A stretch of DNA of 10,919 nt from assembly GCA_025964075.1 (NCBI GenBank), contig JAOPZQ010000256.1, positions 1-10,919 of the forward strand, written 5' to 3'. The notes under the pieces are model-generated. The model saw nothing but the letters and a program-made list of their open reading frames with translations, did no database searches and was not told the origin of the DNA. Shown in pieces: positions 6,770 through 10,919 of the stretch. Every line of letters begins with the position of its first letter. Within the stretch, counting starts at the first letter, position 1. Made by a program: the position numbers and the translations under genes. Source of the stretch: Solirubrobacterales bacterium (GTDB taxonomy: Bacteria; Actinomycetota; Thermoleophilia; Solirubrobacterales; Solirubrobacteraceae).

Positions 6770-6850
6770 TTGACCCGCCACAGTCCGTCGACGGTCGAAC
6801 CTTCGACCCGCCGCAGCCGGTCAATGGTTCAGCGTGACCCGGGCACAGGC
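6770..6850. repeat. Three degenerate direct repeats about 32 bp apart, upstream of the MetX-like gene
   Basis: Copies share a GACCCG core followed by CAG: cores begin at 6772, 6805 and 6836, and the CAG elements at 6781, 6814 and 6846. Copies one and two (6770-6789 and 6803-6822) agree at 16 of 20 bases; copy three is shorter and carries a one-base indel. Spacings of 33 and 31-33 bases are close to three helical turns. They lie in the 192-base gap between the kinase stop and the MetX-like start. Operator function is an inference. Confidence 0.45.
6793..6808. promoter_or_regulatory. 16-bp palindrome, possible operator
   Basis: GGTCGAA at 6793-6799 is an exact inverted repeat of TTCGACC at 6802-6808, with two bases between. 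It sits about 100 bases upstream of the MetX-like start and overlaps the start of the second direct repeat. The symmetry suits a dimeric regulator site. No T-tract follows it on the minus strand, so a kinase terminator is less likely but possible. Confidence 0.4.
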
Positions 6851-6887
6851 GGGGCGCTGGTGAACACGCAACCGAACGTCGTTACCC

Positions 6888-9515
6888 CTACACCGGCAGC
6901 GGCAGGGTGGCGGCGATGAGCGTGCCGCCATTCGGCGGGCTCTCGACCCGCAAGCGCCCCCCGACCGCGGCGACGCGGTCGGCGAGTCCGACCAGCCCCG
7001 GCCCGGCGGCGTGGGCGCCGCCGACTCCGTCGTCGCGGACTTCGAGTTGCAGCACGCCGTCCTCGACCCAGGAGCGGACTGCTGCGCTCTCGGCGTCCGA
7101 GTGCTTGGCCACATTGGTGAGCGCCTCGGCCATCACGAAGTAGGCACAGGCCTCGATCGCCGGTGCGACCCGCTCGACGGACACGTCCACCGCCACGGGC
7201 ACGGTGAGGCCCGACACCAGCGCATCGACGCCGGCCGGCAGGCCTCCCCGAACGAGCACCGAGGGATGGAGGCCGTGCGCGAGCTCGCGCAGCTCGGCGT
7301 TGGCCCGCTCCGCATGTTCGAGCCCCTCCGCGATGAGCGCTTCCGCGGTCCCGTCCTCCTCGTGCTGCGCCTGCCGGGCCAGCTTGAGCGTGACGATGGT
7401 GTTGACGAGGTGCTGCTGAGCGCCGTCGTGAAGGTCGCGGACGACGTGGCGGCGGGCCTCGTCGCCCGCCGCGAGGACACGGGCACGGGACGCGAGCAGC
7501 TCGCCGCGGCTCTCGGCGTTCGCGATCGCCGTGGCCACGAGGTGGGTGAACGCGGCGATTTGCGACTCCGTGCCCTCGGGGAACGGCGCCTCGCCCCTCG
7601 ACGAGGCGGCGATCAGTCCCCACAGACGACCCTCGACGACGATCGGACAGCCGACCGACGCGCGGATTCCCAGCCCTCGAGCTTCACGCGCGATCGGCCC
7701 GGAGCCGTCGGCGAAGCTGTCCACTCGCACCGGAAGCCTCGTCTGCCGCGCCGGCGCGGCGATACCGAGCCCCTCGACGGCGAAGCGGGTGCCGGCGGCC
7801 GGTTCGCCGTCGCCGCTCCTGCTCCAACCGGCTATGCCGGTCACGCTACCGTCCGGGTCGTAACGCGCCATGCGCGCGATGTCGGCACCGCAGAGCAGCC
7901 CGACCTCCCGCGTGACCGATTCGAAGACCTCGGCGGGCGACACGGTCTGCGCGACGAGCGTGGCGACGCGCCGCAACGCCGCCTGTTCTTCGGCGAGGTG
8001 GCGGAGCTCGTCGCGGCTCGCCTCGACCAGCTGATGCGCCTCCCGCAGGTTGCGAAACATCACCAGCGTGTCCAGCGCGTCGGCCAGCCGCCGCCCGATC
8101 GCCTCGAAGAGCCTTACCTCCTGCGACGTCCAGACCCGGGCCTCAGAGCACTGGTGGAGCCCGAAGACATAGGGCACATCTACCTTTGGGTAGACGGCCA
8201 TGGCGATCATGGACCTGATGCTGAAACGCTCGCCCGGCGCCGACGGCAGCGCAAGGCCCGATTCGGGGTCGAATCGCACCGGGCCGCTCGAGGCCAGCAC
8301 GCGTCGGAACACGCTCGCGACCTCGGGGTCATTGGGGATCTCCAGGCCGAGGCTCGAGGCGCCCATGAATTCGGGCCGGGTACGTTCCATTCGCACTCGA
8401 TGGGACGCAACCTCGGGATCACCCGGATAGGCCAGCCATGCTCGATCGCATCTGAAGATCGCCAGCACGACATCGAGAACCTCCTCCATCGTCTGCTCGA
8501 GGTCGCCTGTGCGTTGGATGCCGCGGTTGATCCGGTCCATGCTCTCGAAGAACCACAGCTGCGCCTGGCGCTCTTCCTCCGCACGCTTTTGCTCGGTCAC
8601 GTCCACGACGGTGCCTACGAACTCCGCGAGCTCGCCGGACGCGTCGAGGACGGGATGGGCGATTGCGCGGATGTGCTTCAGCGGCGTCCGCGGAAGAGCG
8701 ACTCGGTACTCCATCTCGAAGCCTGCCGCTTCACGGATTGCGCTCTCGAGGGCCTCGGCGCAGCTGGCCCGATCATCCGGGTGAATGCGCCGAAAGAACT
8801 GTGCCAGTGACGGCACTCCGTGTTCACTACCGAAGCCGTGCAAGCGGGAGTGCTCATCGGAGGAGTGAGTCGGGTCCCCGCTGGGGACGCTCAGAGCAAA
8901 ACTGCCTGTATGGGTGAGCCTCTGGGCCTCGGCCAGGTAAGCTTCGCTTCGTTGCAATTCGGCTGTCCGCTCAGCCACCTTCACCTCGAGCTCGTTTCGG
9001 GCTTGGCGAAGGTCCTCTTCCGCCCTCCTGCGCTCCTGGATGAGGCGTGCGGCCTGAAATGCCGTCGCGGCGTGATTCGCGGCCAGCGAGAGCAGCAGCT
9101 GGTCCATCTCGGTGGGAAAGTCGGTGCGATCGCAGGCGGCGGCAACCACACCGCCCTCGGCCTCGACACCGATGGGAACGAGCACTCCGCGGCGTGGCCC
9201 TTCGCCGCCGCCGACGTCGGGCACGATCTCGTTGCCCGCGAGCCGGCCGCTGGTGGCGAGGTGACGTTCCAGCCATTGCGGGACCGTCGTCCACGCGTCG
9301 CCCCGGATGACCTCGACCGCGCCGGCGCCCCCCGGATCGCACAAACGCACGAAGGCAAAATCGAGCTGCAGCAATCCGATGAGCGCGTCGGCTAGCCCGC
9401 CGGCCACGGCAGGCGGCTCTCGACCGACCCAGGCCGTGGGGATGGTGGAAAGCGCCACGAGATCCCTGAGCACCGCCCGGAGCCGCAGGATCTCACCTTC
9501 GGTATCGATAAGCAT
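6888..9515 (-). CDS. Sensor histidine kinase, GAF-PAS-GAF-GAF-HisKA_3-HATPase
   Basis: An 875-residue histidine kinase with no transmembrane segment visible, so probably a cytoplasmic sensor. Order: a first GAF-like domain (about 10-155); a coiled-coil (about 156-195, rich in EERRRAEEDLRQARNELEVK); a PAS_3-type domain (about 195-310, with HPDDRASC and the exit phrase GTVVDVTEQKRAEEE); a second GAF (about 325-490); a short helix; a third GAF (about 510-670); then the HisKA_3 dimerisation domain with phosphoacceptor His696 in VVRDLHDGAQQHLV; and an HATPase_c domain with N-box EALTNVAKHS (798-806), G1 box DDGVGGA and GLVGLADRV. All kinase motifs are intact. This architecture normally pairs with a NarL/LuxR-type response regulator, but none is present here. 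The ATG at 9515 directly follows the MEDS stop, without its own clear ribosome site, implying coupled translation. The ligand of each GAF is unknown. Confidence 0.93.
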   Translation of the reverse strand: MLIDTEGEILRLRAVLRDLVALSTIPTAWVGREPPAVAGGLADALIGLLQLDFAFVRLCDPGGAGAVEVIRGDAWTTVPQWLERHLATSGRLAGNEIVPDVGGGEGPRRGVLVPIGVEAEGGVVAAACDRTDFPTEMDQLLLSLAANHAATAFQAARLIQERRRAEEDLRQARNELEVKVAERTAELQRSEAYLAEAQRLTHTGSFALSVPSGDPTHSSDEHSRLHGFGSEHGVPSLAQFFRRIHPDDRASCAEALESAIREAAGFEMEYRVALPRTPLKHIRAIAHPVLDASGELAEFVGTVVDVTEQKRAEEERQAQLWFFESMDRINRGIQRTGDLEQTMEEVLDVVLAIFRCDRAWLAYPGDPEVASHRVRMERTRPEFMGASSLGLEIPNDPEVASVFRRVLASSGPVRFDPESGLALPSAPGERFSIRSMIAMAVYPKVDVPYVFGLHQCSEARVWTSQEVRLFEAIGRRLADALDTLVMFRNLREAHQLVEASRDELRHLAEEQAALRRVATLVAQTVSPAEVFESVTREVGLLCGADIARMARYDPDGSVTGIAGWSRSGDGEPAAGTRFAVEGLGIAAPARQTRLPVRVDSFADGSGPIAREARGLGIRASVGCPIVVEGRLWGLIAASSRGEAPFPEGTESQIAAFTHLVATAIANAESRGELLASRARVLAAGDEARRHVVRDLHDGAQQHLVNTIVTLKLARQAQHEEDGTAEALIAEGLEHAERANAELRELAHGLHPSVLVRGGLPAGVDALVSGLTVPVAVDVSVERVAPAIEACAYFVMAEALTNVAKHSDAESAAVRSWVEDGVLQLEVRDDGVGGAHAAGPGLVGLADRVAAVGGRLRVESPPNGGTLIAATLPLPV

Positions 9516-10166
9516 CTAGTGCATGTGCGCGCTCTTGCGAGCCGACTGCCGGTCCCGGATCTCGAGGAGGAATCGGTCCGGCGGCACGAAGAAGGGATTC
9601 TCATGCAGCAGCCCGCCGATGAGCACGACCGGATGGGTCCGCAGGGCGTCCATCACCACGCTCGCCCCGAATTTCGTCAGATCGTAAGCGCAGATCACTG
9701 TGTCGTCGTACTTGGGAACCACGTCGTTGACGCGCGTCTCGAACTCGATCAGGTCTTCGACGCCCGGCAGGTCGACGAGCGCCCATTCCATGTGGGCCAG
9801 GAACCTCGTCTGCGCGTAGCCGGCTGCCGGCCCTGACTGGAGCACTCGTTCGAACCTCGCCAGCCAGGCCTCCTGGTCGAACCGGCCTTCGCGGAGCGGA
9901 CCCTCTTGCCAGGGCCGCACCTCCAGTTGGCCGATGTCCATCGCCGCTTGCACATCGACACCCGTCTCGGCGAGCCGCCTGAGATGTTCTTCCCGACGCT
10001 GTGGGTCGACGAGATGGAAGGCTTTGTCGCCCCGCTCGAAGCCCTCCGTGATGAACGAGCGAAGCACACGATGCTGTTCATCGACGCTGTTGAAGAATGC
10101 GCAAATGTGACGGTGCTGGCCGAGGGTGCTCCCGGCAAACTGCAGAGAACGGTCGTTGGTTGCCAT
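9516..10166 (-). CDS. MEDS-domain (DcmR-type sensory domain) protein
   Basis: A 216-residue protein that is almost entirely one MEDS domain, named for methanogen/methylotroph DcmR sensory proteins. Its opening, HRHICAFFNSVDEQHRVLRSFI (residues 18-39), followed by FERGDKAFHLVD, is typical of the family, as are the later TVICAYDLTKF (156-166) and HPVVLIGG (178-185). There is no DNA-binding or catalytic domain, so it probably senses or relays a signal to a partner. The neighbour is informative: its TAG is followed at once by the ATG of the histidine kinase, so the two are an operon and probably partners. ATG 10166 was chosen because GGAGGTGAG precedes it; an open frame up to 10253 adds 29 residues not resembling the family. 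Ligand unknown. The name is from recognised sequence style, not a profile search. Confidence 0.85.
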   Translation of the reverse strand: MATNDRSLQFAGSTLGQHRHICAFFNSVDEQHRVLRSFITEGFERGDKAFHLVDPQRREEHLRRLAETGVDVQAAMDIGQLEVRPWQEGPLREGRFDQEAWLARFERVLQSGPAAGYAQTRFLAHMEWALVDLPGVEDLIEFETRVNDVVPKYDDTVICAYDLTKFGASVVMDALRTHPVVLIGGLLHENPFFVPPDRFLLEIRDRQSARKSAHMH

Positions 10167-10634
10167 ATCTCTCACCTCCATTTGGGGAGAGTCGGGTCCG
10201 GTCCCGGCATGCCAGAGGGTTCCGCACGCGTCCCAGGGCGCACCTGGAGGCAACGACGAGGACGGGTCTTGTCCGGCTCCGGTGATCTTCCAGCGGCCGG
10301 GGGAAACCGCTTGGAGGCTCCTCGACGCTCACTTTCCCGGTCTCGCGAGGGTGCATGCGGTTCAATCCCGACGATGGACGAGCCAGTGTACTCCTGGTTC
10401 GCTCCGGACAGCCGACGCGGCGCCGGGGCCCGGAGCCAATGCGGGCGCATGGCGCGCTCGGCCGTCTCCGTTCCCAACCGACACCGGGATTACCGGATTC
10501 CTGTCTCGCGCGCCGCCGTCGTCGATCGCTCGCCCGAGCGAATGCGTGCGCGTCGCGCAGGGGGCAAGATGGGGGATCGGGTGAAGAGCACCCAGATGAC
10601 GCTCAGCTGCGTGATCGGCGTGCGTGCTGACGCC
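10167..10634. other. 468-base stretch without a convincing gene; contains the MEDS-kinase operon promoter region
   Basis: No reading frame on either strand shows consistent G/C-ending codons, a ribosome site and recognisable protein. It looks less GC-rich than its surroundings. It must contain the leader and promoter of the minus-strand MEDS-kinase operon, but I cannot pick a confident -35/-10 pair. A 7-bp inverted repeat (TCGCTCG at 10526-10532, CGAGCGA at 10535-10541) is near the 5' flank. The region also separates the operon from the partial gene beyond, which reads in the same direction. Confidence 0.6.
10171..10179 (-). promoter_or_regulatory. Ribosome binding site of the MEDS gene
   Basis: The minus strand reads GGAGGTGAG, then AGAT, then the ATG at 10166. 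The GGAGG is eight bases from the start codon, a near-ideal arrangement that fixes the start and rejects the longer frame. Confidence 0.8.
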
Positions 10635-10919
10635 CTACCGCAGCTCGAACGCGACCCGTGCCACCGGCCGCGACGAGCAGTCCGTCCGCCGGAAGACCGC
10701 CACATAGCGTCCGCGCACGTCCTGCCGCACGGTGCGGAACGTGTATCCCGCGCGCCCGCCGCGTACGCGCAGCGTCGCCTCGACAGCGACGGCGTAGCGC
10801 CGCGAGCCGGCCGGCGCACCGGGGAGCGGCCACCCGTCCGCGTGCGGCGCGTAGATCGTGAGGTCGACCGGGCCTTCGACCGCCTCGGGCCGGAGCCCGT
10901 CCGCGGTCAGGCGGACGGC
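10635..10919 (-). CDS. Hypothetical protein, C-terminal 94 residues (5' end outside the window)
   Basis: The frame is open from the right edge of the window down to a TAG at 10637-10635, with strong G/C bias at third positions. It has no start codon chosen because it is truncated by the window end. The fragment starts AVRLTADGLRPEAVEGPVDL and contains LTIYAPHADGWPLPG, RYAVAVEATLRV, GYTFRTVRQDV, YVAVFRRTDCSS and a VAFELR ending. Alternating hydrophobic and polar residues suggest beta strands, as in an extracellular Ig-like or beta-sandwich domain. I do not recognise the family. It reads toward the MEDS-kinase operon but is separated by 468 bases, so operon membership is doubtful. Confidence 0.7.
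   Translation of the reverse strand, partial: AVRLTADGLRPEAVEGPVDLTIYAPHADGWPLPGAPAGSRRYAVAVEATLRVRGGRAGYTFRTVRQDVRGRYVAVFRRTDCSSRPVARVAFELR

Noticed and set aside
7011..8810. 599-codon open frame on the plus strand opposite the histidine kinase
   Set aside because: Antisense shadow; the kinase on the other strand has all its domain motifs, this frame has none.
10166..10253. Longer MEDS protein starting at 10253
   Set aside because: The extra 29 residues do not look like the family, and the strong ribosome site is placed for the ATG at 10166.
10350..10378. GCGGTTCAATCCCGA, resembling a tRNA T-arm
   Set aside because: The flanking bases pair for only three positions, and no acceptor, D or anticodon arm can be found around it.
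10126..10584. 152-codon plus-strand frame in the gene-free stretch
   Set aside because: Mixed third-position use, no ribosome site, no recognisable sequence, and it begins inside the MEDS gene.

Overview
The window is very GC-rich, with strongly G/C-biased third codon positions and strong Shine-Dalgarno sites. It carries an actinobacterial-looking gene set: a CtpE-like P-type ATPase, secreted NodB-type and CocE-type enzymes, and a MEDS protein beside a multi-GAF histidine kinase. The style fits a high-GC soil actinobacterium, perhaps Thermoleophilia/Solirubrobacterales. That placement is an inference from gene content and composition, not a database match.

Layout. Bases 1-816 (+) hold the C-terminal part of a P-type cation ATPase. 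It converges on a minus-strand pair: an FAD-dependent monooxygenase-like protein (3514-2270) followed by a secreted polysaccharide deacetylase (2140-842). The deacetylase has a 7-residue Pro-rich repeat linker and a C-terminal beta-sandwich-like domain. Divergent from the oxidoreductase is a secreted CocE/NonD-type alpha/beta hydrolase (3703-5559, +). It converges on a MetX-like alpha/beta-hydrolase (6695-5592, -). Further upstream on the minus strand is a two-gene signalling unit: a MEDS-domain protein (10166-9516) whose stop codon directly abuts the start of an 875-residue GAF-PAS-GAF-GAF histidine kinase (9515-6888). After a 468-base stretch with no convincing gene, the window ends inside the 3' end of another minus-strand gene (10919-10635, partial).

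How they may work together. The MEDS protein and kinase almost certainly form one operon and one sensory module. The kinase has intact phosphoacceptor and ATP-binding motifs, but no response regulator is visible here. The deacetylase and the CocE-type hydrolase both carry export signals, pointing to activity on envelope or extracellular substrates. No pathway links all the genes.

Points most worth a second look: (i) the deacetylase appears to start at an AUC codon, since no AUG, GUG or UUG precedes its signal peptide in frame although a perfect AAGGAGG sits 6 nt upstream of an ATC; (ii) a compensated double frameshift of about 31 codons in the deacetylase C-terminal domain; (iii) three degenerate direct repeats about 32 bp apart, plus a 16-bp palindrome, upstream of the MetX-like gene. 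I saw no CRISPR array, insertion sequence, tRNA or rRNA, and no clear sign of an unprecedented multi-gene system.
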